Shown: positions 8,250 to 17,354, counted from the stretch's first letter. The stretch: 64,000 nt of DNA from Alteribacillus bidgolensis (GCF_002886255.1 NZ_KZ614149.1:3469272-3533271), one strand, 5' to 3'. Notes: generated from the sequence alone by a model not told the origin. Program-made: numbers and translations.

Positions 8250-8704
8250 TTATTTATCCTCCTGTTCATTTTTAAAGCTGCTTTAATGGATTGTACATAA
8301 TGTCTGGAAACATATTCTTTTACCCCCGACTTGAAATACACACAAAGTGTGCCGTTAAACGATGACTCGAAACGTTTTAATTCATGTAAATTAGCAATAA
8401 CCGATTTTGAAAGACGAATAAATTGGCTTGCAGGAAGAATCTGTTCGAGTTCAAAGAGTTTTTCTTTCACTTTAAAATCACCTTCTGAAGTAATAGCAAG
8501 AACAGCTTCCCCTTTAGTATGAAAGTAGTGGATATCTGCCGGTTTTAAAATGTGCTGCATGCTTCCGTTTCTGCCAATGATGAATTCCGTCTTTTTTCCT
8601 TTCAAAAAATCAAGAATTTCTTTAATGGAGTCATCCATTTCTTTACAGTGAATGGTCACTGTTGTTTCTTCATGAGCACTATCGATATCTAAAGACACTC
8701 TCAT
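8246..8704 (-). CDS. LytTR-domain DNA-binding regulator
   Basis: A 152-residue regulator without a receiver domain. The last 95 residues form the LytTR fold (IIGRNGSMQHILKPADIHYF, later FIRLSKSVIANLHELKRF and YVSRHYVQSIKAAL). The first 50 residues are a short alpha/beta lead. It is the first gene of a two-gene operon with DUF3021, with ATGA overlap. By analogy with such pairs it controls its own operon and perhaps stress or competence genes, but no operator could be assigned by eye. Confidence 0.85.
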   Translation of the reverse strand: MRVSLDIDSAHEETTVTIHCKEMDDSIKEILDFLKGKKTEFIIGRNGSMQHILKPADIHYFHTKGEAVLAITSEGDFKVKEKLFELEQILPASQFIRLSKSVIANLHELKRFESSFNGTLCVYFKSGVKEYVSRHYVQSIKAALKMNRRINK

Positions 8705-8874
8705 TTCCCACGCCTCCCATCTTATATTTATCTATGAACTCATTGTATTCGTTATCCATTTGAATGTCGTTAAAATATCGATAATAAGCTGAATTTCCAG
8801 AGTTACTTGCACGTTTTTGCTGCTCAGATACAGGTCATAGCTAAGTGAGCTTTTATTATTTTATAAATATTACA

Positions 8875-8903
8875 TTGACACAAACAGTAATGTGGCATAA
8901 CAT
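8875..8903 (+). promoter_or_regulatory. Sigma-A promoter of the PadR operon
   Basis: TTGACA (8875-8880), a 17-base spacer and TAACAT (8898-8903), 23 bases before the PadR start codon. TACAT and ATGTA half sites flank and overlap the promoter, as expected for PadR autorepression. Confidence 0.6.
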
Positions 8904-8925
8904 GTATTTAAAGAGGTGAGGATTA

Positions 8926-9285
8926 ATGAGCAGTAAAATTTCGACTGATCTTATTAGAGGTCATACGGTGACAATTATTCTAAACATACTTAGCCAAGGA
9001 GATAGCTATGGTTATGAAATATATAAGCGCATCATTGAATTAAGCGGCAGCCAATATGAATTAAAAGAAGCAACTTTATATACCGCATTTCGGCGTCTTC
9101 AGAAAGAGGGCTATATCCTTTCTTATTGGGGGGATGAAACGCAAGGAGGAAGACGGAAATATTATCGAATTACCGATGAAGGCAGGGAACGCTTAAAGCA
9201 AAGTATTAAGGAATGGAACTTTGCAAAAGAGATACTCGATAAGTTGATTAAAGGAGTGATAGATTATGACACAGAACAAAAATAA
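8926..9285 (+). CDS. PadR-family transcriptional regulator
   Basis: A 119-residue PadR winged-helix repressor. The helix-turn-helix (SQGDSYGYEIYKRIIELSG, then EATLYTAFRRLQKEGYI) and the wing (GRRKYYRITDEGRERL) are complete, followed by a short C-terminal helix. AGAGGTGAGG sets the ATG at 8926. It overlaps the next gene by 20 bases. PadR genes next to membrane proteins with a permease prefix domain are a common Firmicute arrangement in which the regulator controls the membrane protein, often in envelope or antibiotic stress. Confidence 0.9.
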   Translation: MSSKISTDLIRGHTVTIILNILSQGDSYGYEIYKRIIELSGSQYELKEATLYTAFRRLQKEGYILSYWGDETQGGRRKYYRITDEGRERLKQSIKEWNFAKEILDKLIKGVIDYDTEQK

Positions 9286-9929
9286 AATAGATCGAAAAAT
9301 TCTAAAATATATAGATGATCTTTTTTCTGGGGTCGGTGACAGTCAGGAACTTCGAACTGAAAGAAGAACTGTTTACAAACATAAAAGAAAAAATATCGGA
9401 TTATAAATTACAAGGGATGGAAGAAGAAGAGGCATATAAGGAAGCGGTTATTTCGATGGGAGATTTAAGCGGACTGGTCGATGATATGAGGAGGATAGGG
9501 CAGGATAAAGCGAAATCTTCTGTCTATACAACAATGACAGCACGTATTGCAACTGCTGGAATCATTGCTGGTGTACTGCTGATTCTGTTTGGATTATTAA
9601 CGTCTGCTATGCTTTACTTCATGAATCTGCCTGGAGTAAGTGTAACTGGGCCTGCAGTGTTCATCGTTGCAGGAGGGGCATTATTAACCTATAGTGTTCT
9701 GACAAAAGAAACCGCTAAAAGATATGTAATGAATAAAATTCGTGCTTCGCTCTATTCGTTAGCGATTGGGTTGATTTTATTTGGAATATATACAGCAATG
9801 GCAGCAGGAACAGCAACCGGCGAGCTATTTATAGCAATTGGCGCGTTTATGTTTTTCTTTTTAAGCGGGACTGGACTATATTTAGGTCTCCTTTTTACCG
9901 GTAGAAACAGGAGAAAAGAATTATATTAA
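9266..9929 (+). pseudogene. PadR-associated permease-prefix membrane protein, frameshifted
   Basis: The ATG at 9266, overlapping the PadR gene, starts the expected N terminus MTQNKNKIDRKILKYIDDLF and SQELR, but that frame ends at TAA about 50 codons on. The permease-prefix continuation LKEELFTNIKEKISDY and EEAYKEAVISMGD lies in another frame, which begins around 9345 and runs to 9929. The change is one base near CTTCGAACTGAAAG. The remainder has five or six hydrophobic helices and ends RNRRKELY. A shortened product from an upstream TTG or ATT is conceivable but has no ribosome site. It is a broken partner of an intact PadR regulator. Confidence 0.65.
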
Positions 9930-9945
9930 ATATTGTTTGTAACAG

Positions 9946-9976
9946 CAAGGACGGAAAATATTCCGTTCTTTTTTTT
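9946..9976 (+). terminator. Terminator of the PadR operon
   Basis: AAGGACGGAA pairs with TTCCGTTCTT across a four-base loop, followed by eight T. Confidence 0.85.
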
Positions 9977-10055
9977 GTACCTTAGAAAGTTTAACTTTGC
10001 TAAAGGAATAAAGGATAAGAACCATTAAACTTGACGGCAAGCCAAGTTTTTCTCA
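9977..10055 (+). repeat. Copy of dispersed intergenic repeat, middle deleted
   Basis: It begins ACCTTAGAAAGTTTAACTTT and ends ACGGCAAGCCAAGTTTTTCT. The central ACTACGGCTTCCGCC portion is missing, so the alternative hairpin is lost, while the terminator half remains. It lies 300 bases upstream of rfbA. The remaining space to 10357 holds twin AATAATGAGC repeats (10120 and 10144) and a hairpin GCGTAA/TTACGC near 10211. Confidence 0.6.
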
Positions 10056-10357
10056 TAGATTACCAGATAACACAATGCGGTCAATAGCAAATTATGCAAA
10101 ATACTCTGACAATAATGAGCTATTTTGAAAAAATCTCAAAAATAATGAGCCGACATCATCTTGACACAATTCTAATTTTAAATTGGTGATAGCTTCAAAA
10201 TTAAAAAAAGGCGTAAATATAGGGATTACGCTTTGTTGTTATCTGATAAACAAGCTTTTTTTCGTTTTTAATTGAACAGAATAGGGCATGTTTTCGATCA
10301 AATGAAAAGGGAAATAAACAAGTAAGGAATATTTTCGAATATAAGGAGGTTTCCACA

Positions 10358-11284
10358 ATGAAAGGAATTATTCTTGCTGGTGGGAGCGGCTCGAGATTAT
10401 ATCCAATGACAAAAAGCATATCGAAACAAATGCTTCCAGTCTACGATAAACCTATGATTTACTATCCATTATCTGTGTTAATGTTATCTGGAATTAAAGA
10501 TATTTTAATTATCTCCACTCCAAAAGATACGCCGAGATTTCAGGAATTGCTTGGAGATGGCAGTCAATTTGGCATTTCACTTTCATATAAAGTGCAGTCT
10601 TCTCCGGATGGGCTGGCACAAGCATTTACGATTGGAGAATCTTTTGTTGGGAATGATGATGTTGCCCTTATTCTTGGTGACAACATCTTTTACGGCCAAG
10701 GTTTTACACCGCTTCTCCAAAAAGCAGCGAAAAGACAGTCAGGTGCAACTGTTTTCGGCTACCGGGTCAGTAATCCGCAAAGATACGGTGTTGTAGCATT
10801 TGATAATCATCAGCGTGCTAAGTCTATTGAAGAGAAACCAAAAAATCCAAAATCGGAATTTGCAGTGACTGGTCTTTATTTTTATGACAATAAAGTGCTT
10901 GATATTGCGAAAGAAACACGTCCTTCTTCTCGTGGAGAACTAGAAATCACCGATATTAATAAAGCTTATTTAGAAGCAGATGAGCTGAATGTTGAGCTCT
11001 TAGGCCGCGGGTTCGCATGGCTTGATACTGGTACGCCGGAAGCTTTATTTGATGCTTCACAGTTTATCGAAACCGTAGAAAAACGACAAGGATTTAAAGT
11101 AGCATGCCTTGAAGAAATTGCATTTTACATGAACTATGTCACACGTGATGAATTACTTCAAAGAATAGCCTCTATGAAAAACAATGATTACAAAAAATAC
11201 TTGCTCCGCGTGGTAGACAGGGCACAAGGCTCTGAAAACTGGTACGAAACAAATCAAGACCACCGATTGGAATTGATGAAATAA
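10358..11284 (+). CDS. rfbA: Glucose-1-phosphate thymidylyltransferase
   Basis: Makes dTDP-glucose from dTTP and glucose-1-phosphate, the first step to dTDP-deoxysugars. All 308 residues fit the short RmlA/RffH type. The nucleotide loop LAGGSGSRLYPMTKSISKQ is at residues 6-24, and YDKPMIYYPLS, GDNIFYG and the sugar-binding EEKPKNPKS follow; ITDINKAYLE is near 207. AAGGAGG precedes the ATG. It heads a seven-gene operon whose genes overlap or nearly touch. A long leader with a repeat copy and a hairpin lies upstream. With the three other sugar genes here the product is most likely routed to dTDP-Fuc4NAc rather than rhamnose, since no rmlC or rmlD is present. Confidence 0.95.
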   Translation: MKGIILAGGSGSRLYPMTKSISKQMLPVYDKPMIYYPLSVLMLSGIKDILIISTPKDTPRFQELLGDGSQFGISLSYKVQSSPDGLAQAFTIGESFVGNDDVALILGDNIFYGQGFTPLLQKAAKRQSGATVFGYRVSNPQRYGVVAFDNHQRAKSIEEKPKNPKSEFAVTGLYFYDNKVLDIAKETRPSSRGELEITDINKAYLEADELNVELLGRGFAWLDTGTPEALFDASQFIETVEKRQGFKVACLEEIAFYMNYVTRDELLQRIASMKNNDYKKYLLRVVDRAQGSENWYETNQDHRLELMK

Positions 11285-12321
11285 TGAAAAACGTGCAAAC
11301 TATTCTCGTAACAGGTGGAGCAGGATTTATAGGACTAAATTTTATTTCCTATTTTGCTTATAAATATCCTAATATTACAATTATTAATCTTGATAAATTA
11401 ACGTATGCTGCTGATACGGCAGAACTGAAAAACGTAAGGGAACTGCCGAATCATATATTCATCGAAGGAGATATATGTGATCGGCAGCTAGTGGAACGAT
11501 TATTCAAAGAGCATGACATTCAAGGCGTTATCCATTTTGCTGCCGAATCCCACGTGGACCGGTCCATTGACGGTCCAGAGGCCTTTATTCAAACAAATAT
11601 TAACGGGACTTTTACCTTGCTTGATGTTGCAAAAAATCATTGGATGACAAGAGCGGGAGAGGTTCGTTCTGGTTATGAATCGGCTCGTTTTCATCATATT
11701 TCTACCGATGAAGTGTACGGATCGCTAGGTAAAACCGGGTTGTTTAGTGAACACTCTCCTTATGCTCCAAACAGTCCGTACAGTGCCAGCAAAGCAAGCT
11801 CTGATATGCTTGTCCGCAGCTATTTTCACACTTACGGTATGAATGTTGTAACTACTCAATGTTCAAACAATTACGGGCCAAAGCAGCATAGTGAAAAGCT
11901 GATACCAACTATTATCAGGAAAGCCTTGCAGCTAGAACCTATTCCAATTTATGGGGATGGTCAAAACATTAGAGACTGGTTGTATGTCTTGGACCACTGT
12001 AAAGGCATTGATCTTGTGTTTCAAGAAGGACGAAAAGGAGAAACATATAACATTGGCGGAAACAATGAACGAACCAACCTGTATATCGCCAAGAAAATCT
12101 GTAAGCATCTCGATAGTCTCGCACCGAAGGCAAAGAGAAATGCAAAAATGGAAAGTTATGAAGACCTGATTACTTTTGTAGAGGATCGGCCCGGCCATGA
12201 CCGCAGATATGCAGTTGATGCAAGCAAAATTGAAAACGAGCTCGGCTGGCAGGCTGAGGAAAATTTCGAGTCGGGAATATTAAAAACAGTGGAGTGGTAT
12301 GTCAATCATGCAAAATACTAA
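11284..12321 (+). CDS. rfbB: dTDP-glucose 4,6-dehydratase
   Basis: Converts dTDP-glucose to dTDP-4-keto-6-deoxyglucose with bound NAD. The protein has 345 residues. The Rossmann motif TGGAGFIG is at 10-17, the catalytic THR/ASP/GLU region is seen in STDEVYGSLG near 139, and the YxxxK pair is Y166 and K170 in PYSASKASS. RDWLYVLDHCKGI and the C-terminal DRPGHDRRYAVD are typical. Its ATG overlaps the rfbA stop (TAATGA), and it overlaps the following glycosyltransferase by 23 bases, so the three are translationally coupled. Confidence 0.95.
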   Translation: MKNVQTILVTGGAGFIGLNFISYFAYKYPNITIINLDKLTYAADTAELKNVRELPNHIFIEGDICDRQLVERLFKEHDIQGVIHFAAESHVDRSIDGPEAFIQTNINGTFTLLDVAKNHWMTRAGEVRSGYESARFHHISTDEVYGSLGKTGLFSEHSPYAPNSPYSASKASSDMLVRSYFHTYGMNVVTTQCSNNYGPKQHSEKLIPTIIRKALQLEPIPIYGDGQNIRDWLYVLDHCKGIDLVFQEGRKGETYNIGGNNERTNLYIAKKICKHLDSLAPKAKRNAKMESYEDLITFVEDRPGHDRRYAVDASKIENELGWQAEENFESGILKTVEWYVNHAKY

Positions 12322-13294
12322 TCCGCACATTTCAGTCGTAACCCCCGTATACGGATGCGGTGATTGTTTAATTCAACTATACAATCGTTTAAAAGACACT
12401 CTTGAACAAATATCACCTCATTTTGAAATCATAATGGTAGAAGACAACAGTCCAGACCAATCATGGGATGTTATTCAGCAATTGACAAACAAAGATAACC
12501 GCGTCAAGGGAGTCCGTTTAGCTAGAAATTTTGGACAGCATGTTGCAATAACGGCTGGGCTTGATCAGGCTGTTGGAGATTGGGTAGTCGTCATGGACTG
12601 TGATCTCCAGGACCAGCCAGAAGAAATCATCACATTATATGAAAAAGTTCAAGAAGGCTTTGAAGTGGTATTTGCTAGAAGACATATTCGTCATGATAAT
12701 CTATTTAAAAAGGGAAGCTCTAAGCTGTTTTACAAGGTCTATGATTATTTTACAGAGAATAAAACAGATCCTGCTATTGCAAACTTCAGTATTTCTTCTC
12801 GTAAAGTAATAAAAAACTTTCAGCAATTACGAGAGCAGAATCGTAATTTTCCGTTGTTTATTCAATGGATGGGTTTCGATACTGCAGCAGTAAATGTGGA
12901 GCATAAAGAGAGAGCATACGGATCCTCCTCTTATAGTTTATCGAAACTTATTAATCTAGCTATTGAAGGCATTGTAGCACAGTCCAACAAACCGCTGCGT
13001 TTATCTATAAAATTTGGGTTTTTACTATCATTTGGGGCCGTTTTGTACGGTCTATATTTAATGTATCAATACTTTTTTATGTTTCAGCCTGTTCCAGGGT
13101 GGACCAGTATGATGGTTTCCATTTATTTTATTGGAGGATTGATTTTTGCCAACTTAGGAGTGCTTGGTCTTTACATGGGGAAGGTATTTAATGAAGTAAA
13201 GAACAGGCCGCTGTATATTGTGCAAGAATCGATTGGTTTTGAAGAAAACAATGTAAATAAGACAATGAACCATAGAGTGAAAAGAAGTAAATGA
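12299..13294 (+). CDS. Polyprenyl-phosphate glycosyltransferase (GT2, ArnC/GtrB-like)
   Basis: A 331-residue GT-A glycosyltransferase of the DPM1/ArnC/GtrB group, which charges undecaprenyl phosphate with a sugar. The N-terminal nucleotide fold is clear (ISVVTPVYGCGDCL, VEDNSPDQSW), the metal motif is DCDLQDQPEE near residue 100, and two membrane helices follow at about 236-262 and 272-300. The start overlaps rfbB. In a three-component glycosylation system this enzyme makes the lipid-linked donor on the inner face of the membrane. Because the operon makes a dTDP-amino sugar, its donor is probably dTDP-Fuc4NAc; that is inference. Confidence 0.88.
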   Translation: MSIMQNTNPHISVVTPVYGCGDCLIQLYNRLKDTLEQISPHFEIIMVEDNSPDQSWDVIQQLTNKDNRVKGVRLARNFGQHVAITAGLDQAVGDWVVVMDCDLQDQPEEIITLYEKVQEGFEVVFARRHIRHDNLFKKGSSKLFYKVYDYFTENKTDPAIANFSISSRKVIKNFQQLREQNRNFPLFIQWMGFDTAAVNVEHKERAYGSSSYSLSKLINLAIEGIVAQSNKPLRLSIKFGFLLSFGAVLYGLYLMYQYFFMFQPVPGWTSMMVSIYFIGGLIFANLGVLGLYMGKVFNEVKNRPLYIVQESIGFEENNVNKTMNHRVKRSK

Positions 13295-13313
13295 CCGAAA
13301 GGATGCTATATAG

Positions 13314-13985
13314 ATGAGACAAGAAATTATTCGCGAAACACCATGGGATAAACCCGCTTTAAAGCTCGACACTTATGAATTGCTAGAGTATTCGGAAGAA
13401 GCGTTGCAAAAAAGTGACCATTTAAAAGGGCATTTTACCATTAAAGTAGACCCATTAGAGTCAAAACAACTTCTTCATACGTATGGTTTTTATTATACCG
13501 ATACACTGCTGACTCCGGTGTGCAAAAAAGAACGTTTCACTCCGTTTGTGGATAAGAAATTAACTTTATTATCAGATGTGAAAAGAGAGGAAATTATAGC
13601 GATCTCAAAAGGTGCCTACGACCACGGACGCTTTCATCGTGATTTTAAATTAGAAAAAAGCGGAGCTGATCAACGCTATGATAATTGGTTAAATCAGTTA
13701 TACGATGAAGGGAATGTGTGGGGCCTGCTTTATGAAGACGAGCTCGCAGGCTTCTTCGCTTTTTCGGAAAATCAAGTACTGCTGCAAGCCTTTAAACCTG
13801 AATATCAAGGCAGGGGTTTAGCAAAATATTTTTGGAGCCGGGCCGTTCGTTCTTTATTTGAAGAAGGACATGTCGAAATTAAAACGTCCATTTCTGCTGC
13901 AAACCTTGCAATGGTAAATCTGACTGCCTCTTTAGGGTTTAAATTTGCAGACGCGGTCGATGTTTATCATAAATTAAATCAGTAA
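13314..13985 (+). CDS. GNAT acetyltransferase, WecD-like (dTDP-fucosamine N-acetylase)
   Basis: A 223-residue GNAT enzyme. The N-terminal 100 residues match the WecD-type substrate domain (GHFTIKVDPLESKQLLHTYG, then TPVCKK), and the acetyl-CoA binding motif A is FKPEYQGRGLAKYFW near 165, followed by AANLAMVNLTASLGFKF. WecD acetylates dTDP-4-amino-4,6-dideoxygalactose. Here it sits between the lipid glycosyltransferase and the flippase-like gene, with the WecE-like aminotransferase two genes on, which supports that assignment. The start is preceded by GAAAGGATG with suitable spacing. Confidence 0.75.
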   Translation: MRQEIIRETPWDKPALKLDTYELLEYSEEALQKSDHLKGHFTIKVDPLESKQLLHTYGFYYTDTLLTPVCKKERFTPFVDKKLTLLSDVKREEIIAISKGAYDHGRFHRDFKLEKSGADQRYDNWLNQLYDEGNVWGLLYEDELAGFFAFSENQVLLQAFKPEYQGRGLAKYFWSRAVRSLFEEGHVEIKTSISAANLAMVNLTASLGFKFADAVDVYHKLNQ

Positions 13986-14006
13986 GGTGCAGAGAGGGTT
14001 TTTAGA

Positions 14007-14372
14007 TTGGGTTATTTATATATATTTGGCACGATATTTTTCACTGTCTATGGACAAATCATGCTAAAATGGCGGATTTCTAAGTACAGCGGTCTGCCTG
14101 ATGGGCTTCAGGAAAAGGTTTTTTTTCTCCTGAAGCTCTTATTTGACCCGCTCATTCTTTCGGGGTTTCTTTCCGCATTTGTAGCATCTCTCTTTTGGAT
14201 GGCCGCCATGACTAAGTTTGATCTTAGTTATGCTTATCCGTTTATGAGTTTATCGTTTATGCTTGTCTTTTTATTATCTATTTTTCTATTCCATGAAGCG
14301 GTTACTGCCCACAAAATGATAGGTCTTTTCCTCATCATTGCGGGGATTATTGTAACCAGCCAGTCTGCCTGA
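14007..14372 (+). CDS. EamA/SMR-type small membrane protein, flippase-like
   Basis: A 121-residue protein with four hydrophobic helices in the small multidrug resistance/ArnE pattern: FGTIFFTVYGQIMLKW at the N terminus, the conserved KFDLSYAYPFMSLSF near 70, and a final GLFLIIAGIIV. The TTG start at 14007 follows AGAGAGGG. ArnE/ArnF proteins of this size flip aminosugar-charged undecaprenyl phosphate. Its place between lipid-glycosyltransferase and sugar genes makes the same role likely here, although drug efflux cannot be excluded from sequence. Confidence 0.7.
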   Translation: MGYLYIFGTIFFTVYGQIMLKWRISKYSGLPDGLQEKVFFLLKLLFDPLILSGFLSAFVASLFWMAAMTKFDLSYAYPFMSLSFMLVFLLSIFLFHEAVTAHKMIGLFLIIAGIIVTSQSA

Positions 14373-14464
14373 GTGAATCGCATTCGGTTCATTCATTATT
14401 TTTTGTTTTAACAGGATCTTGGCTGTAAGTGGGCAATTTCGTTTTATAAGGAGGGTAACAAACA

Positions 14465-15595
14465 TTGATTCCTTTTAACAAACCACCAATAACCGGGTAT
14501 GAACAGCAATATATAGACCAGGCAATCAACAACGGCAAACTCGCTGGCGATGGCAGCTTTACAAAGTCTTGCAATCAATGGATCGAGCAGCGATTTAATT
14601 GTCCAAAAGCCTTTTTAACTCCATCCTGTACGCATGCCCTTGAAATGGCAGCTCTGCTTGCTGGCATAGGTCCCGGAGATGAAGTAATTATGCCTTCCTA
14701 TACCTTTGTGTCGACTGCAAATGCGTTTGTACTTCGGGGAGCTGTTATCGTTTTTGTAGACATACGTCCGGACACGATGAATATAGATGAACGTCTAATT
14801 GAAGAAGCTGTAACCTCTAAAACCAAAGCGATTGTCCCAGTTCATTATGCTGGTGTCGCTTGTGAGATGGATGAGATTTTAGCGATAGCGAAAAAGCATA
14901 ATCTAACGGTCATTGAAGATGCAGCTCAAGGGGTAATGAGTACGTATAAGGGCCAGGCACTCGGAACGATCGGAGACCTTGGCTGCTACAGCTTTCATGA
15001 AACTAAAAATTACACGAGCGGGGAAGGCGGTGCTCTTCTCGTTAACAACAAACAATGGCAAGAGCGCGCAGAAATTATTAGAGAAAAGGGAACAAACCGT
15101 TCGCAGTTTTTCCGCGGCCAGGTGGATAAATACACTTGGGTGGACGCTGGTTCTTCTTATTTACCAAGTGAATTGAATGCGGCCTTTTTATATACGCAAT
15201 TGGAACTAGCGGAAACCATTAATAACGAAAGACTAAAGGCATGGCATAAATATTATGAGGAATTGGCTCCTTTAGCTGAAAAGGGAAGAGCAGAACTGCC
15301 GCATATTCCCACTAATTGTGTACACAATGCCCACATGTTTTATTTAAAAACGAAAGATCTAGAAGATAGAACAGCACTTATTGATTGGTTAAAACAACAT
15401 GACATTATGAGTGCTTTTCACTATGTACCACTGCATTCCTCTAAAGCCGGGAAGCGTTTTGGACGCTTTTATGGAAACGACCGGTTTACGACACGTGAGA
15501 GTGACCGGCTGGTACGACTGCCGATGTATTATGGCCTTTCGGAAGAAAAAGTGAAGTATATAGCGGAAACAGTTAGGAGCTTCTATGCATGTTAA
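14465..15595 (+). CDS. DegT/DnrJ aminotransferase, WecE-like
   Basis: PLP-dependent sugar aminotransferase of 376 residues, closest in pattern to WecE/RffA, which converts dTDP-4-keto-6-deoxyglucose to dTDP-4-amino-4,6-dideoxygalactose. The N terminus IPFNKPPITGYEQQYI is characteristic. PSCTHALEMAALL, VEDAAQ and the internal-aldimine lysine K181 in FHETKNYTSGEGG are in order. The start is TTG at 14465 behind AAGGAGGG. It overlaps the next gene by seven bases. With rfbA, rfbB and the WecD-like gene it completes a dTDP-Fuc4NAc route. Confidence 0.88.
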   Translation: MIPFNKPPITGYEQQYIDQAINNGKLAGDGSFTKSCNQWIEQRFNCPKAFLTPSCTHALEMAALLAGIGPGDEVIMPSYTFVSTANAFVLRGAVIVFVDIRPDTMNIDERLIEEAVTSKTKAIVPVHYAGVACEMDEILAIAKKHNLTVIEDAAQGVMSTYKGQALGTIGDLGCYSFHETKNYTSGEGGALLVNNKQWQERAEIIREKGTNRSQFFRGQVDKYTWVDAGSSYLPSELNAAFLYTQLELAETINNERLKAWHKYYEELAPLAEKGRAELPHIPTNCVHNAHMFYLKTKDLEDRTALIDWLKQHDIMSAFHYVPLHSSKAGKRFGRFYGNDRFTTRESDRLVRLPMYYGLSEEKVKYIAETVRSFYAC

Positions 15596-17304
15596 AGGAA
15601 CGCATACTTCTTATTATCGGATGTATAGGTTTATTGGTGTATTTATCACCACTTGTTATTCTTGGGGAAGGCTCTCACGTACGAATTCATGATAACCTTG
15701 ACTCTAATCTCATATGGTACAAAACGCTGGTGGAAAGCGGAAAAATATTTGCAGAAAATGACGCACAGATACCGAATATGATGAATGGTCTGCCGCGTGT
15801 TTCCTTGGACTCGGAATGGAATGTATATGTATTATTGTTTTATTTGTTTGAGCCATTTACCGTTATTACTATAAATGCATTTCTTATGCGTTTTATTGCT
15901 TTCATTGGTATGTTCCTATTATTGAAAACACATATTTTCCGCAAGCAGGAAGTCAGCCCTGTTATCACTGTTGGCTCTGCTCTTGCGTTTTCTATTCTTC
16001 CGTTTTGGCCATTTGGAGCGTTAAGCATTGCCGGTATTCCGCTCGCCTTATACGCCTTTTTGAATATAAGAAACAGGGAACCTTCGTTTAAAGACTGGCT
16101 TATTATAGTGCTTATACCATTTTACTCCCTCTTAGTATTATCGTTTAGCTTCTTTCTTGGTTTAATGGGAGTACTGTGGCTTACTGATTGGATTAGAAAA
16201 AGAAACGTAAATTGGAAGATGTTTACGGCTTTATTATTGATGGGTTCCATCTATCTTTTGAAGCAATACAGACTGGTAACAGGTATGTTATTTGGACAAG
16301 GATTTACCCCGCATCGGGAAGAATTTTCCCGAGGTCATAAAAATTTCCCTGATACACTTGGACTGTTTTGGAAAAATTTTACCACGGCTCATACGCATTC
16401 TGAATCTTTACATCAACACGTAATTTTGTATGTTGCTGTGTTTGCCCTAGTACTCTTAATAGGCAGCTGGATTAGACAGCGGTGGAAAAAAGATCAGTAC
16501 AGCTTAACATTTTCGCAAATGGAAAAATCACTTCCATTTCTCCTGTTTCTTATAGTTATCTTTTCCTTTTGGTACTCTCTTTGGTACTGGGAGGGAATGC
16601 GTGTATTAAAAGATGCCCATCAACTGTTTAATACGTTCAATTTTGGAAGAGTTCACTTACTCAATGCAGTTCTTTGGTATATTATTTTTGCAATTGCTTT
16701 AGCTATTATCAGTAGAAGAATAAAGTACAGCCAATGGCTGGTCCCTGTTCTGATTATCTGCCAATTAGCTGTGCTTGCCAATGAACACCATGAGTTAAAA
16801 TATAGAAGTATCGATTACCCATCATTTGAAGAATTTTATTCAGAGGGTTTGTTTGATGACATCAAGGCTTATATTGGAGAAGAGCCAAGCGATTATCGTG
16901 TGGTTAGCGTTGGAATGCATCCAGCCATGGCTCAGTATAACGGGATGTATACGCTTGATATATATGCAACCATGTACCCGCTTTCGTATAAACATGAGTT
17001 TCGAAACTTGATATCAGGTGAACTAGAAAAAAATGAGGCGTTAAAAGATTACTACGATACGTGGGGCGGCCGAGTGTATGTTTATTTAGATGAAATTGGA
17101 GAAAATTATCTTCTTACTAAAGATAAAAATAAAAAAGTAGAGAATTTAGATTTTGGTACAGAAGCATTTAAAGAATTGGGCGGAGATTATATTCTTTCTG
17201 CGGCTGAATTAGAAAATGCAGAGGAAAATGATTTAGAGCTGCTCGAAATATTCGAAAAAAAGGATTCTCCTTGGCGCATTTTTTTATACGCACCAGCTTC
17301 ATAA
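15589..17304 (+). CDS. DUF6044 multi-pass membrane protein, putative GT-C transferase
   Basis: A 571-residue polytopic protein with about nine or ten membrane helices in the first 400 residues and a soluble C-terminal domain of about 170 residues. An extracellular loop after the first helix carries HDNLDSNLIWYKTLVESG, which resembles the YfhO/YkoS-type DUF6044 family. In Bacillus such proteins are encoded beside ArnC-like glycosyltransferases. The topology suits a GT-C enzyme that moves the flipped lipid-linked sugar onto an envelope polymer, perhaps a teichoic acid. That function is inferred from context. It is the last gene of the operon and ends 6 bases before a strong terminator. Confidence 0.7.
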   Translation: MLKERILLIIGCIGLLVYLSPLVILGEGSHVRIHDNLDSNLIWYKTLVESGKIFAENDAQIPNMMNGLPRVSLDSEWNVYVLLFYLFEPFTVITINAFLMRFIAFIGMFLLLKTHIFRKQEVSPVITVGSALAFSILPFWPFGALSIAGIPLALYAFLNIRNREPSFKDWLIIVLIPFYSLLVLSFSFFLGLMGVLWLTDWIRKRNVNWKMFTALLLMGSIYLLKQYRLVTGMLFGQGFTPHREEFSRGHKNFPDTLGLFWKNFTTAHTHSESLHQHVILYVAVFALVLLIGSWIRQRWKKDQYSLTFSQMEKSLPFLLFLIVIFSFWYSLWYWEGMRVLKDAHQLFNTFNFGRVHLLNAVLWYIIFAIALAIISRRIKYSQWLVPVLIICQLAVLANEHHELKYRSIDYPSFEEFYSEGLFDDIKAYIGEEPSDYRVVSVGMHPAMAQYNGMYTLDIYATMYPLSYKHEFRNLISGELEKNEALKDYYDTWGGRVYVYLDEIGENYLLTKDKNKKVENLDFGTEAFKELGGDYILSAAELENAEENDLELLEIFEKKDSPWRIFLYAPAS

Positions 17305-17310
17305 CAAAGA

Positions 17311-17347
17311 AAACCTCCCGTTATCCAATGTTGGAACGGGAGGTTTT
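17311..17347. terminator. Bidirectional terminator
   Basis: AAACCTCCCGTT (17311-17322) pairs perfectly with AACGGGAGGTTT (17335-17346). It lies between the convergent DUF6044 and hydrolase genes and has T/A tracts on both sides. Confidence 0.85.
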
Positions 17348-17354
17348 GTAGATG

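Noticed and set aside
10203..10260. Hairpin GCGTAA/TTACGC followed by T-rich DNA as a riboswitch for rfbA
   Set aside because: The stem is short and no known aptamer core precedes it; it is noted only as a minor hairpin in the leader.
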